A DNA stretch of 64,000 bases from Pleomorphomonas sp. JP5 (GTDB lineage: Bacteria > Pseudomonadota > Alphaproteobacteria > Rhizobiales > Pleomorphomonadaceae): assembly GCF_023721815.1 (NCBI RefSeq), contig NZ_JAMDLI010000002.1:1-64000 (forward strand). The letters are read 5' to 3'. Below, one piece after another: positions 1-11,296 of the stretch; the first letter of the stretch is position 1; each line of letters opens with the position of its first letter. Made by a program: the position numbers and the translations under genes. The notes below the pieces were generated by a model. It saw nothing but the letters and a program-made list of their open reading frames with translations. It did not search any database and was not told the DNA's origin.

Positions 1-84
1 TCTAGACCGCCAGTTTAACACCAGCACCAGGCAACAGAAACTCGCCGGCACCACGTCGCCGCAGCGCCGCCGTCGATGAACGTG

Positions 85-113
85 CTTATAGGGGGCACGG
101 TTCAGGCTGTCAA
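85..113 (-). promoter_or_regulatory. Strong sigma-70-type promoter facing left, out of the window
   Basis: On the minus strand a perfect TTGACA (108-113) is followed, after exactly 17 bases, by TATAAG (85-90). Such a near-consensus pair is rare in this GC-rich DNA. About 85 bases downstream of it remain in the window, and they contain no start codon with a convincing ribosome site. The strength of the promoter and the GC-rich GACGGCGGCG leader suggest a stable-RNA (rRNA) operon to the left, but that is inference because the transcribed gene is outside the window. Confidence 0.6.
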
Positions 114-508
114 CACGGTTTTGTGGCACGCGTTTTTCGGATGCGAAAGTCGACTTTCGGCTGATTTCCGGGACATTTTTGCCTGCGATCGACCAAAGCC
201 GGATAACTTGCCGACAATTTCATCTAACTTTTGTGTGCCTTATTTTTAGCCAGCCGGCAAAGCTTGCCGGAATCCCGCCATTGTCCGCCTCGACGCCCAA
301 CTCCCGCCCCATTTTTCACCGACGAGAACCGTCGGCAGGCGCTTTTTCTCCGGAGAAGCGGCGCCAACGGCGGAGCCGACATTGACAAGCCGCGACACCG
401 GGCGGCAAAGTCACCGCCAAATTCAAGGAAGGCGCCAGGGTTCGCCGGCATGCCCGCGATAATGACCCAAGCGCTCCACCATCAACGGGCGGAAGCAAGA
501 CACCATCC
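114..508. other. Non-coding interval between the left-facing promoter and the M23 peptidase gene
   Basis: I see no credible gene here; the short open frames overlap each other on both strands and lack ribosome sites. The base composition at 114-250 is more AT-rich than the genes around it, as expected for promoter DNA. A small perfect inverted repeat (CCGGCAA, 3-base loop, TTGCCGG at 254-270) is present without a T-run on either side. Confidence 0.5.
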
Positions 509-2482
509 ATGAATGCAGCGCGTCCCCTGCACCGGAACGATAGCGTCGAGCTCGGCGACCTGCCGCCGCTTCTGACGTCCGGCGCCCGGGGACTGCCTGA
601 CCGGCGCGGCGTATCGATCCGCTGGCTGACAGGCACGGTGCTTGCGACCTTTGCCTCGACCTTCCTTATGGGCGGCGCTCTTTACGCAGCTTTCGACGGC
701 CGCGAGACCATCGCCGAGCCCTCGGGAACCGTCACGCGATCCGCCGTGGTGGTGCCGACGCCGGACAACGAGCTGATCGCCAAAGGCGACTTCCCGATCG
801 TCGAAGCCAATCTCGAGCCGGCCCGCCAGATTCTCAAGGTGTCGACCATCGCCAAGGACGGCGAGCACGAGATCATCCGCCTGAAGCCGTTCGCCAAGGT
901 TTCGACCACTCTGGTCTCGGACATGGCCGAGATCACCGATCCCATTCCACCCTACAATCCGCTCCGCATCTTCGCCGACGCCAACGCCGGCGGGTCGGAA
1001 GGGAGCGAGGCGATGCTCTATGGCGCCGCCGTCGAGAGCGACATGATGCTGAAGGTCACCGATTTCCCGGTGAACGACCCGACGCTCGAAGCCTCCATTC
1101 CACTTGATATCGCCCAGACCGAACGGATCGTGCGCGAGGCGGCTAGCTTCCTCAACGGCACCAACGTCAAGACCGCCTCGCTGTCGCCGGTCGACCAGTC
1201 GCGCTTCGACTTCGGTTTTGCCGAACCCTCGTCGCTCGACCAGTTCGGGGTGCGCATCATCCCCGAGAACGTCTCCTTCGTACCGACGACAACGGCCGAG
1301 CCGGCTTCCTCGGGTTCGGGCAACGCCTTCGAGGACAGGCGCGTCGCCGTCGAGGCCGACGAACCGCTCGAACAATTGCTGACCGACAACGAGGCGACCG
1401 ACGACGAAGCCGGCGACATCGTGCTCGCCTTCCACAAGGCCGATCGCCTGCGTCTTCTGAAAATCGGCGACGAGGTTCACATTCGCCTGGCGCCCGACCC
1501 CGACGACGAGACGGCGCGCTATCGGCCGATCCTTGTTTCCGTCTATCGCGACGGCGGCCATCTCGGTTCGGTCGGCCTCGGTGACGACGGCACCTATATC
1601 GCCGTCGACGAGCCGCCAGTCACCGAGCAGGCCGCCGCCGGAGACGAGAGCGACGAGAACAGCCCGCGGCCACGCCTTTACGAGAGCCTTTACGAGACGT
1701 CGCTCAAGAACGGCGTACCACCGGCCCTGATCGACGAGCTGGTGCGCGTCTTCTCCTTCGACCTCGACTTCAACACCCGCATCCAGCCGGGCGACAGCTT
1801 CCAGATGGTCTACACGCTCGGCGACGACGGCGAAGAGACGGACAACGGCGAGATCGTCTTCACCTCGATCACGCTCGGGGGCAAGGAGCGCCGCTTCTAT
1901 CGCTATCGCGCGCCCGACGACGGCACGATCGACTACTATGACGACAGCGGCAAGAGCGCCAAGAAGTTCCTGATGCGCAAGCCGATGTCGGGCGGCACCT
2001 TCCGGTCGGGCTTCGGCGCCCGCAACCATCCGCTGCTCGGCGTCACCCGCATGCATACCGGCGTCGACTGGGCCGCGCCGCGCGGCACGCCGATCATGGC
2101 AGCCGGCGACGGCATCGTCACCTACGCCCGCTGGAAGAACGGTTACGGCAACTACATCGAAATCCAACACACCAACGGCTACGCCAGCGCCTATGCCCAC
2201 CAGACCGGCTTTGCAAAGGGCATCAAGGAGGGCGTGCGCGTCCGGCAGGGCCAGGTGATCGGGTATGTCGGCACCACCGGTCTCTCGACCGGCCCGCACC
2301 TTCACTACGAGGTGCATGTCAACGGCACACCGGTCGACCCGCTCCGCATCAAGCTGCCCCAGGGCCGCACGCTGGACGGCGAAGTGCTCGCCGCCTTCCA
2401 GGCGGAGCGCGACCGCGTCGACACGCTGCTCGCCGGCGAAAGCCAGACGGCCCGCACCGCCACCATGGCCAATGGTGGATAG
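509..2482 (+). CDS. M23-family (LytM-type) metallopeptidase, membrane-anchored
   Basis: This 657-residue protein is predicted to cut peptidoglycan cross-links or to activate amidases in the periplasm. One N-terminal membrane segment (about residues 37-60) anchors a long acidic, low-complexity stretch, followed by an OapA/LysM-like region (about 390-450). The C-terminal LytM domain (about 500-625) carries the zinc-binding signatures HTGVDWAAPRGTP and HLHYEVHVNG. It stands alone, ahead of and not tightly spaced to the next gene. The ATG at 509 is the earliest plausible start, but its ribosome site (GGAAG) is weak. The family assignment is firm; whether it is an active endopeptidase or an EnvC-like activator is not settled. 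Confidence 0.9.
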   Translation: MNAARPLHRNDSVELGDLPPLLTSGARGLPDRRGVSIRWLTGTVLATFASTFLMGGALYAAFDGRETIAEPSGTVTRSAVVVPTPDNELIAKGDFPIVEANLEPARQILKVSTIAKDGEHEIIRLKPFAKVSTTLVSDMAEITDPIPPYNPLRIFADANAGGSEGSEAMLYGAAVESDMMLKVTDFPVNDPTLEASIPLDIAQTERIVREAASFLNGTNVKTASLSPVDQSRFDFGFAEPSSLDQFGVRIIPENVSFVPTTTAEPASSGSGNAFEDRRVAVEADEPLEQLLTDNEATDDEAGDIVLAFHKADRLRLLKIGDEVHIRLAPDPDDETARYRPILVSVYRDGGHLGSVGLGDDGTYIAVDEPPVTEQAAAGDESDENSPRPRLYESLYETSLKNGVPPALIDELVRVFSFDLDFNTRIQPGDSFQMVYTLGDDGEETDNGEIVFTSITLGGKERRFYRYRAPDDGTIDYYDDSGKSAKKFLMRKPMSGGTFRSGFGARNHPLLGVTRMHTGVDWAAPRGTPIMAAGDGIVTYARWKNGYGNYIEIQHTNGYASAYAHQTGFAKGIKEGVRVRQGQVIGYVGTTGLSTGPHLHYEVHVNGTPVDPLRIKLPQGRTLDGEVLAAFQAERDRVDTLLAGESQTARTATMANGG

Positions 2483-2611
2483 TTGGACGCTCTCCGGCGT
2501 TCATGCGGACAAATACATACAGCCCTCTTGAACGTCGGCAACCACCGCCCCATTTCAGGCCCAACCCGTTAGGTCCGGGCCCCTCTGGCAGAAGCCGCCG
2601 GCGCATCTGCG

Positions 2612-3658
2612 ATGTCGGACCATTGTCGACGCATCCCGCCGGCAGAGTTCGCGACCTTGGATCTTGCTCTCCTCACCACCCCCTGGCTCGGCACGCCGCT
2701 CTCTCTCTGGCTGGCCTTCCTCAGCCTCGTCGCCCTGTTGCTCGCCTTCGACCTCGGCGTCCTCCACCGCAAGTCGGAGGAGATCTCCATCCGACAGAGC
2801 CTCATCCTGTCGGGCGGCTACATCGCCATCGGGCTCATGTTCGGCGCCTTCGTCTGGTGGCACATCGGCGCCGAGTCCGGTCTCGCCTATCTCACCGGCT
2901 TCGTCATCGAGAAGACGCTGGCGCTCGACAACATCTTCGTCATCGCGCTGATCTTCTCCTTCTTCGGCATTCCCCGCCGCTACCAGCACCGGGCGCTATT
3001 CTGGGGCATCCTCGGCGTCATCGTGCTGCGCGGCATCATGATCGGCGCCGGCGCCACCCTGGTCGCCGAGTTCCACTGGATCCTCTATCTCTTCGCCGCC
3101 TTCCTGGTGCTCACCGGCATCAAGATGCTGGTGACCGAGGACAAGGAGCCCGATCTCGACAAGAACCCGCTGGTCGGCTTCCTGCGCCGCCACCTCAACG
3201 TCACCAAGGAGCTCGACGGCGATCGCTTCTTCGTCCGCAAGCCGCTTGCCGACGGTGGCCGCATGGCCTTGCATGCGACGCCGCTGTTCCTGGCCCTGGT
3301 GCTGATCGAGGCCGCCGACATCGTCTTCGCCGTCGACTCCGTGCCGGCGATCTTCGCCATCACCACCGACGCCTTCGTCATCTACACCTCGAACATCTTC
3401 GCCATCCTCGGCCTGCGCGCACTCTATTTCGCGCTCGCCGCGATGATCCACCGCTTCCGCTACCTGAAGCCGGCGCTGGCCCTGGTGCTGGTGTTCATCG
3501 GCGGCAAGGTATTCGCGGCCGAGTTGATGGGCCTCGACAAGTTCCCGGCCGCCATCTCGCTCGGCGTCACCTTCGCGCTGATCGCCGGCGGCGTTCTGGT
3601 CAGCCTCATCAAGACGCGGCAGGAAGAGCGAAACCTGCCCGTGTCGGAAAACCACTGA
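2612..3658 (+). CDS. TerC/Alx-family integral membrane protein
   Basis: The protein has about nine hydrophobic segments and the two acidic TerC signatures, IEKTLALDNIFV near residue 96 and LIEAADIVFAVDSVPAIF near residue 230. TerC/Alx proteins export metals, notably manganese, or help metallate secreted enzymes; which applies here cannot be told. At 348 residues it is slightly long because the first 15 residues are not hydrophobic. No ribosome site precedes the ATG at 2612, so a TTG at 2657 (starting MDLALL) is a real alternative. The 130-base gap after the M23 gene holds no Mn riboswitch that I can recognise. Confidence 0.88.
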   Translation: MSDHCRRIPPAEFATLDLALLTTPWLGTPLSLWLAFLSLVALLLAFDLGVLHRKSEEISIRQSLILSGGYIAIGLMFGAFVWWHIGAESGLAYLTGFVIEKTLALDNIFVIALIFSFFGIPRRYQHRALFWGILGVIVLRGIMIGAGATLVAEFHWILYLFAAFLVLTGIKMLVTEDKEPDLDKNPLVGFLRRHLNVTKELDGDRFFVRKPLADGGRMALHATPLFLALVLIEAADIVFAVDSVPAIFAITTDAFVIYTSNIFAILGLRALYFALAAMIHRFRYLKPALALVLVFIGGKVFAAELMGLDKFPAAISLGVTFALIAGGVLVSLIKTRQEERNLPVSENH

Positions 3659-3727
3659 CAGACGTCATCAAATCCGAGTGAGCCGGCTGGCCAATGCCAG
3701 CCAGAGGCGTATAGAAGGCCGACCCTA

Positions 3728-3775
3728 GAGCCTTCGCCGACCAAATTGAAACATTTGGTCGCCTAGCGAAGGCTC
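3728..3775. repeat. Palindromic intergenic element 1
   Basis: The outer arms GAGCCTTCGC (3728-3737) and GCGAAGGCTC (3766-3775) are perfect complements, and inner arms GACCAAA (3739-3745) and TTTGGTC (3754-3760) extend the stem. It lies between two convergently unrelated plus-strand genes and is not followed by a T-run, so it looks like a dispersed palindromic repeat of the kind common in Rhizobiales rather than a simple terminator. Confidence 0.7.
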
Positions 3776-3840
3776 CAGATTCATTTGCTGGAGCAGCCGC
3801 TTTTCGATCAGCTTGATTCAACCTGATCGGCGGGGGCTCT

Positions 3841-3879
3841 AGAGCGCTGTTCGATCTGACTGAGTGAGATCAGCGCTCT
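3841..3879. repeat. Palindromic intergenic element 2 (AGAGCGCT type)
   Basis: Arms AGAGCGCT (3841-3848) and AGCGCTCT (3872-3879) enclose a second pair GATCT/AGATC (3853-3857 and 3867-3871); a four-base bulge on the left arm breaks the symmetry. The element starts right after CTCT and abuts an AT-rich tract. Palindromes with this AGAGCGCT end occur widely between genes in Rhizobiales (from general knowledge). It sits 66 bases downstream of element 1, so the two may be parts of one mosaic. Confidence 0.7.
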
Positions 3880-3956
3880 AACATATTGTTTAGTAAGCTT
3901 CATCTTCTCGGTTTTCGTTTCACTCCGGTCGAATGATGCTCTAGCGGGACGGCTTT

Positions 3957-4670
3957 ATGATCATCGGACCCTTTATCAACGGCGCCGCCATTCTCCTCGG
4001 CGCCCTTGGCGGCACGCTCGTCGCCCATCGCATGCCGGAACGGCTTCGGGCCGGCATGCCCCTTGCCTTTGGCGTATCTTCCATGGCCATGGGCGTGGTG
4101 CTGATCGCCCACGTCACGAATATGCCGGTCATGGTGATCGCCACCGTGCTTGGCGCACTCATCGGAGAGCTCATCCGCATCGAGGATGGCCTCTCGCTGA
4201 TCGGCGGCCTTGCCAAGCGGCTGGTGGAGAAGGTGGCGACAACGCCGCGCGGCATTTCCCACGAAGCCTTCATCGAAAGCTTCGTCGCCATTCTCGTGCT
4301 GTTCTGCGCCTCCGGCGCCGGCATCTTCGGTGCGCTCAACGAAGGCATGACGCACGACCCGAGCGTGCTGATCGCCAAGGCCTTCCTCGATCTGCCCACT
4401 GCCGCCATCTTCGCGACGACGCTCGGCCTGTCGGTCGCCACGATCGCCGTGCCGCAGATGGCCGTTCAGCTTGCGCTCGCTTTCGGCGCCACCTTGCTGA
4501 TGCCGTTGACGACGCCTGAGATGGTCGCCGACTTCTCGGCCACCGGCGGCGTGATGATGCTGGCGACCGGCCTCCGCATCTGCGGCATCAAGATGTTCCC
4601 GATCGGCAACATGCTGCCGGGGCTCATCATCGCCATGCCGGTGTCGGCCCTGTGGTCGATGGCGTTCTGA
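3957..4670 (+). CDS. DUF554 family membrane protein
   Basis: A 237-residue polytopic protein with six to seven hydrophobic segments and the glycine-rich start typical of DUF554 (IIGPFINGAAILLGALGG). The conserved LIGELIRIEDGL segment lies near residue 63. The family is widespread and has no proven biochemical role; a transport function is only suspected. The gene stands alone: palindromic repeats precede it and a terminator of the opposite-strand clpB follows it. The ATG at 3957 has no clear ribosome site, but the domain begins immediately, so little room exists for another start. Confidence 0.85.
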   Translation: MIIGPFINGAAILLGALGGTLVAHRMPERLRAGMPLAFGVSSMAMGVVLIAHVTNMPVMVIATVLGALIGELIRIEDGLSLIGGLAKRLVEKVATTPRGISHEAFIESFVAILVLFCASGAGIFGALNEGMTHDPSVLIAKAFLDLPTAAIFATTLGLSVATIAVPQMAVQLALAFGATLLMPLTTPEMVADFSATGGVMMLATGLRICGIKMFPIGNMLPGLIIAMPVSALWSMAF

Positions 4671-4673
4671 ACG

Positions 4674-4700
4674 AAAAACCGGCCGGGTTGCCCCGGCCGG
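4674..4700 (-). terminator. Intrinsic terminator of clpB
   Basis: Read on the minus strand, a nine-base-pair GC stem (arms at 4692-4700 and 4679-4687, four-base loop) is followed directly by TTTTT. It lies 26 bases past the clpB stop codon and also separates clpB from the convergent DUF554 gene. Confidence 0.85.
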
Positions 4701-4726
4701 CCTGAAATTGCCTCGCTGGCGTTCGC

Positions 4727-7321
<2,595 letters not shown>

Positions 7322-7420
7322 CTGGACATCCTTTCCTGGAGCCCGCTTCCTCCGTCCGAAGCCCGGCGGAAGCGTCTGGATATCTTGAGCTTAGGTCATG
7401 ACCCTTGCCCCTCGCCGACC

Positions 7421-7450
7421 AATATGGGGACCGAGGTGAGCGCCGAAAAG
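7421..7450 (-). promoter_or_regulatory. Candidate heat-shock (RpoH) promoter of clpB
   Basis: On the minus strand CCCCATAT (7422-7429), a full match to the RpoH -10 element, is preceded after 14 bases by CTTTTCG (7444-7450), a partial match to the -35 CTTGAAA. It lies about 100 bases upstream of clpB and just past the terminator of the rirA-like gene, where a clpB promoter would be expected. The -35 element is weak, so the call is tentative. Confidence 0.45.
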
Positions 7451-7469
7451 GGGGAAGCAAAAAACACAA

Positions 7470-7501
7470 AGCCCGCCGCGACGGAAACCGCCGGGCGGGC
7501 T
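7470..7501 (-). terminator. Intrinsic terminator of the rirA-like gene
   Basis: On the minus strand a GC-rich imperfect stem (outer arms AGCCCGC and GCGGGCT at the two ends of the interval) is followed by a T-rich tract TTTGTGTTTTTT, 20 bases past the stop codon of the regulator gene. Confidence 0.75.
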
Positions 7502-7521
7502 TGAAATGGTGCAAAGCCTCG

Positions 7522-7989
7522 TCAGGCGCTGGCGAGCGCCGGATGAAGGAGATCGTCGATGCCGAGCGCGCCGCGCAGCATGGAGCGATCCTTGGCGATG
7601 TCGGCCACCGTGTAGCGGTCGAGCACGGCGAAGAAGGCACCCAGCGCCTCACGCAGCACACGGTTATATTCGCAGGAAAGGATCAGCGGGCAGTCCTTGC
7701 GCCCCTCCTCCGAGAAGCACTCCGCCATCTGGAAGCTTTCCTCGGTGGCGGCGATGACGTCACCAAGCTTGATCTCGTCCGCCGGACGACCAAGCTTCAA
7801 GCCGCCATGACGGCCGCGAATGGTCTCGATGAACTTGTGATCCACAAGCACCTTCAGAATCTTGAACAGGTGCGTCTCCGACATGTCGAAGGTGGCGGCG
7901 ATGTCAGCGACGCGGCTCGGGCGGTCGGGATTCACCGCGCAATAGAGCAGCACCCTGATCGAATAATTGGTGGCTTGGGTAAGACGCAT
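7522..7989 (-). CDS. rirA: Rrf2-family iron-sulfur regulator, RirA-like
   Basis: A 155-residue winged-helix repressor. The N-terminus MRLTQATNYSIRVLLYCA and the helix region ETIRGRHGGLKLGRP match the Rrf2 DNA-binding domain. Three cysteines in the segment ECFSEEGRKDCPLILSC (about residues 91-107) have the spacing used by RirA and NsrR to hold a [4Fe-4S] cluster. The following RALGAFFAVLDRY-type segment is RirA-like. An exact TGA-N9-TCA iron-responsive operator lies 22 bases upstream of the start, which favours RirA (global iron repressor in Rhizobiales) over NsrR or IscR and suggests autoregulation. The distinction from NsrR rests on this site and on overall resemblance. Confidence 0.82.
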   Translation of the reverse strand: MRLTQATNYSIRVLLYCAVNPDRPSRVADIAATFDMSETHLFKILKVLVDHKFIETIRGRHGGLKLGRPADEIKLGDVIAATEESFQMAECFSEEGRKDCPLILSCEYNRVLREALGAFFAVLDRYTVADIAKDRSMLRGALGIDDLLHPALASA

Positions 7990-8010
7990 GACACCATCTG
8001 ATTAAAGAGT

Positions 8011-8025
8011 TGACACTAAAAGTCA
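8011..8025. promoter_or_regulatory. Iron-responsive operator (IRO box)
   Basis: TGA-N9-TCA (8011-8013 and 8023-8025) sits inside a longer perfect inverted repeat TTGAC/GTCAA (8010-8026). TGA-N9-TCA is the published consensus of the RirA-bound IRO motif. It is 22 bases upstream of the rirA-like start codon, in AT-rich DNA, so it would cover the promoter. Confidence 0.7.
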
Positions 8026-8151
8026 AGATTAATCGTTCAGATCCAGCATGCGCCTTTGGGGCTGCCGACATAATTCGTGCTATTGCTGATCAGCTTTTTC
8101 AAACGGCCTTTCAGAGACCAATTGCGACGAATTGTTTATGCTTGACCCTGC

Positions 8152-8182
8152 CCGTCCGGAAAAACGGCGCTCTCCCGGACGG
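8152..8182 (-). terminator. Hairpin downstream of secA
   Basis: Eight-base perfect arms CCGTCCGG (8152-8159) and CCGGACGG (8175-8182) lie 17 bases past the secA stop codon. No T-run follows on the minus strand, and the loop is long (15 bases), so efficiency as an intrinsic terminator is doubtful. Confidence 0.5.
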
Positions 8183-8198
8183 ATCTTTCGAGAAACTG

Positions 8199-10949
8199 TC
8201 AGGCGAACTGGCCATGACAGTGCTTGAACTTCTTGCCGGAGCCGCAGGGGCACGGTTCGTTGCGGCCGACATGCCCCCAGCTTGAAGGATCGTTGGCATC
8301 GCGGGCGACCGGCGTGGCGGCGAAGACCGGCGCCGTCCCAACCGGCTCCTCGTCGAGGCCCGTCGCAGGGTCGGCATGATGGGCCGAGAGCTCCCGGTCG
8401 TCGAAAGCCGGCGTCTCGGGCGGCGCCTGTCGCACCTCGACGCGGCTGAGATTGGCCGTCACCTGCCGGCGCAGATCGTTGAGCAGCGTCTCGAACAGCG
8501 AGAAGGCCTCGGTCTTGTATTCGTTGAGCGGATCGCGCTGGGCGTAGCCGCGGAAGCCGACCACCGAACGCAGATGGTCGAGATGGGCCAGATGCTCGCG
8601 CCAGAGATTGTCCAGCGTCTGCAGCAGGATGGCTTTCTCGACGCGGCGCATCAGCTCGGCGCCGATACGCTCCTCGCGGGCGGCGAAATCGGCGTCGGCC
8701 GCGGCGATCAGGCGCTCCTCGATCTCCTGGTCGGCGATACCCTCTTCCTTGGCCCAATCGGCGACGGGAACCTCGATGTTCAGGGTCTCGATCACCGCCT
8801 CATGCAGACCGGCGACATCCCACTGCTCGGCGTAGACATTCTCGGGGATATGCCGCGACACCATGGCGGAGATCACCTCGCGCCGCATGTCGGCGACGGT
8901 GTCGGCGACGCTTTCCTCCGTCATCAGCTCGATGCGCTGCTCGAAGATCACCTTGCGCTGATCGTTCATGACGTTGTCGAACTTGAGGAGGTTCTTGCGG
9001 ATGTCGAAGTTGCGCGCCTCGACCTTCTGCTGCGCCTTCTCGAGCGCCTTGTTGATCCACGGATGGATGATGGCCTCGCCATCCTTCAGGCCCAGCTTCT
9101 GCAGCATGCCGTCCATACGGTCGGAGCCGAAGATGCGCATCAGGTCGTCCTGAAGCGACAGATAGAAGCGCGACTGACCGGGGTCGCCCTGGCGGCCGGA
9201 GCGGCCACGCAGCTGATTGTCGATGCGACGGCTCTCGTGGCGCTCGGTGCCAAGCACGAACAGGCCGCCTGCAGCCAGCGCCTTCTCCTTGAGACGTTCG
9301 ACGTCCTCGCGGATCTTCGCCTCGCGGGCCTCGCGCTCCGGTCCCGGCGGCACGTCGGCGAGCTTGCGGGCGATCAGCATGTCGGCATTGCCGCCGAGCT
9401 GGATATCGGTACCGCGACCGGCCATGTTGGTGGCGATCGTCACGGCGCCCGGCAGGCCGGCCTGCGAGATGATGTAGGCTTCCTGCTCGTGATAGCGGGC
9501 GTTGAGCACCTGGAACACCGGCTTGTCGCCGTCCATCAGCACGTCCGGGTCGCTCTGCTGGAAACCGCGCTTCTTGAGAAGATCGGCCAACTGCTCGGAC
9601 TTCTCGATCGAGGTGGTGCCGACCAGGATGGGCTGGCCCTTCTCCTTGCAGGCGCGGATGGTCTCGACGATGGCCGCGTATTTCTCCTCGACGGTCCGGT
9701 AGACCTCGTCGTGGTCGTCGATACGGGCGATCGGACGATGCGTCGGGATCTCGACGACCTCGAGATCGTAGATGTCGGCGAACTCGTCCGCTTCCGTGGA
9801 GGCCGTGCCGGTCATGCCGGCCAGCTTGTCGTACATGCGGAAATAGTTCTGGAAGGTGATCGAGGCGAGCGTCTGGTTCTCGGGCTGGATGCGAACGTGC
9901 TCCTTGGCCTCCAGCGCCTGGTGCAGGCCGTCCGAATAACGGCGGCCCGGCATCATGCGGCCGGTGAACTCGTCGATGATGACCACCTCGTTGTCCTTGA
10001 CGATGTAGTCGCGATCGCGCTGGAACAGCTTGTGCGCCCGGAGCGCCTGATTGAGATGGTGGACGACGGAGACATTCTCGACGTCGTAGAGCGAACCGCC
10101 CTTGAGAAGGCCGGCCTCACGCAGCCGCTCTTCCATCCGTTCGGTACCAACCTCCGAGAAGATCGCCGTGCGCTGCTTCTCGTCGACCTCGAAATCCTCG
10201 TCGGCGATGCCGGGAATGAAGGTGTCGATGGTGTTGTAGAACTCGGAGCGATCTTCGAGCGGACCGGAAATGATCAGCGGCGTGCGCGCTTCGTCGATCA
10301 GGATCGAGTCCACCTCGTCGACGATGGCGTAGTGGTGGCCGCGCTGCACCATCTGCCCCTTCTCGTACTTCATGTTATCGCGCAGATAATCGAAGCCGAG
10401 CTCGTTGTTGGTGGCGTAGGTGATGTCGCAGGCGTAGGCCTCGCGACGTTCGTCGTCGGATAGGCCGTGGACGATGATGCCGACCGTGAGCCCGAGGAAG
10501 CGGTAGACGCGCCCCATCCATTCGGCGTCGCGGCTAGCCAGATAGTCGTTGACGGTGACGACGTGGACGCCCTTGCCCGGCAGCGCATTGAGATAGACGG
10601 CGAGTGTCGCCACCAGCGTCTTTCCTTCGCCGGTCTTCATCTCGGCGATGTCGCCGTCGTTGAGCACCATGCCGCCGATCAGCTGAACGTCGAAATGACG
10701 TTGTCCGAGCGCGCGCTTGGCCGCTTCCCGCACCACAGCAAAGGCAGGAAGCAGGAGCTTGTCGAGCTCGACGCCAGCGGCGAGCTTCTCGCGGAACTCG
10801 ACGGTCTTGCCGGCGAGCGCCTCGTCGGACAGCGCCTCCATCTCCTTTTCGAGTGCGCCGATCGCCTGCACGGCGGGGCGGTAGGAGCGAATACGACGAT
10901 CGTTCGCCGAACCGAAAATCTTGCGTGCTAATCCGCCGAGGCCGACCAT
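8199..10949 (-). CDS. secA: Preprotein translocase ATPase SecA
   Basis: SecA drives secretory proteins through the SecYEG channel by ATP hydrolysis. The 916-residue protein is complete, with Walker A MKTGEGKT (near residue 105), the DEAD-like [16 protein letters not shown], a second nucleotide-fold motif [10 protein letters not shown], and the C-terminal zinc-binding tail [14 protein letters not shown] used for SecB and lipid contact. The ATG at 10949 gives the usual N-terminus. It is divergent from the ppiC gene, with about 350 bases between the start codons, as in related genomes. Confidence 0.98.
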   Translation of the reverse strand: MVGLGGLARKIFGSANDRRIRSYRPAVQAIGALEKEMEALSDEALAGKTVEFREKLAAGVELDKLLLPAFAVVREAAKRALGQRHFDVQLIGGMVLNDGDIAEMKTGEGKTLVATLAVYLNALPGKGVHVVTVNDYLASRDAEWMGRVYRFLGLTVGIIVHGLSDDERREAYACDITYATNNELGFDYLRDNMKYEKGQMVQRGHHYAIVDEVDSILIDEARTPLIISGPLEDRSEFYNTIDTFIPGIADEDFEVDEKQRTAIFSEVGTERMEERLREAGLLKGGSLYDVENVSVVHHLNQALRAHKLFQRDRDYIVKDNEVVIIDEFTGRMMPGRRYSDGLHQALEAKEHVRIQPENQTLASITFQNYFRMYDKLAGMTGTASTEADEFADIYDLEVVEIPTHRPIARIDDHDEVYRTVEEKYAAIVETIRACKEKGQPILVGTTSIEKSEQLADLLKKRGFQQSDPDVLMDGDKPVFQVLNARYHEQEAYIISQAGLPGAVTIATNMAGRGTDIQLGGNADMLIARKLADVPPGPEREAREAKIREDVERLKEKALAAGGLFVLGTERHESRRIDNQLRGRSGRQGDPGQSRFYLSLQDDLMRIFGSDRMDGMLQKLGLKDGEAIIHPWINKALEKAQQKVEARNFDIRKNLLKFDNVMNDQRKVIFEQRIELMTEESVADTVADMRREVISAMVSRHIPENVYAEQWDVAGLHEAVIETLNIEVPVADWAKEEGIADQEIEERLIAAADADFAAREERIGAELMRRVEKAILLQTLDNLWREHLAHLDHLRSVVGFRGYAQRDPLNEYKTEAFSLFETLLNDLRRQVTANLSRVEVRQAPPETPAFDDRELSAHHADPATGLDEEPVGTAPVFAATPVARDANDPSSWGHVGRNEPCPCGSGKKFKHCHGQFA

Positions 10950-11296
10950 GGCAGCCCATCCCTTCGATCAGAATTCCATGTACAGGCGCTGGAAGGAGGA
11001 ATGGCGGCGCCCGAAGTTTGGTTCCGGGCCGCCGTTCGCCCGACCTGCCGAGCCACGCTCCATCTATGGCGGGGTCGGAGATATGTCAACGCTGGGGCCC
11101 ATGCCGATGGCAGGAATCGGCGCTTCTCGCGGCGGCCGGGACCGGCAACTGCGCGGATTGCATCCTCTCCTCCAGGTCCTTCTTTTTCGCCCCTGACGCC
11201 ACGGATAATTTGCCGCCGCGCGCCGGGCGCGCTATAGGGCTGCCACACGGTACCGGCCCGATCTCCGGACGCGGACCGAAGACAGGATCGTCCCCG
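10950..11296. other. Divergent promoter region between secA and ppiC
   Basis: The 347-base interval between the two start codons has open reading on the plus strand but no ribosome site or domain, and the ppiC signal peptide begins only at 11297, so I treat it as non-coding. The only element I can assign is the plus-strand promoter at 11210-11238. No recognisable regulatory element for secA was found. Confidence 0.55.
11210..11238 (+). promoter_or_regulatory. Predicted promoter of ppiC
   Basis: TTGCCG (11210-11215) and TATAGG (11233-11238) are separated by 17 bases, within the divergent secA-ppiC interval. The predicted start of transcription is about 50 bases ahead of the ppiC ATG. Confidence 0.5.

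Noticed and set aside
124-138. TGGCAC-N5-TTTC, a near match to a sigma-54 promoter
   Set aside because: The -12 GC is missing, and no nitrogen gene lies downstream; the perfect site at 51375 shows what a real one looks like.
2561-2600. GTTAGGTCCGGG ahead of terC looks like the loop region of the SRP (4.5S) RNA
   Set aside because: The match stops after the GGTCCGG core; the following GGAAGCAGC part is absent and the flanks do not pair as in SRP RNA.
2483-2611. A yybP-ykoY (manganese) riboswitch ahead of terC
   Set aside because: Genes of this family often have one, but I could not find the conserved GGGGAGUAG-type loops in the interval.
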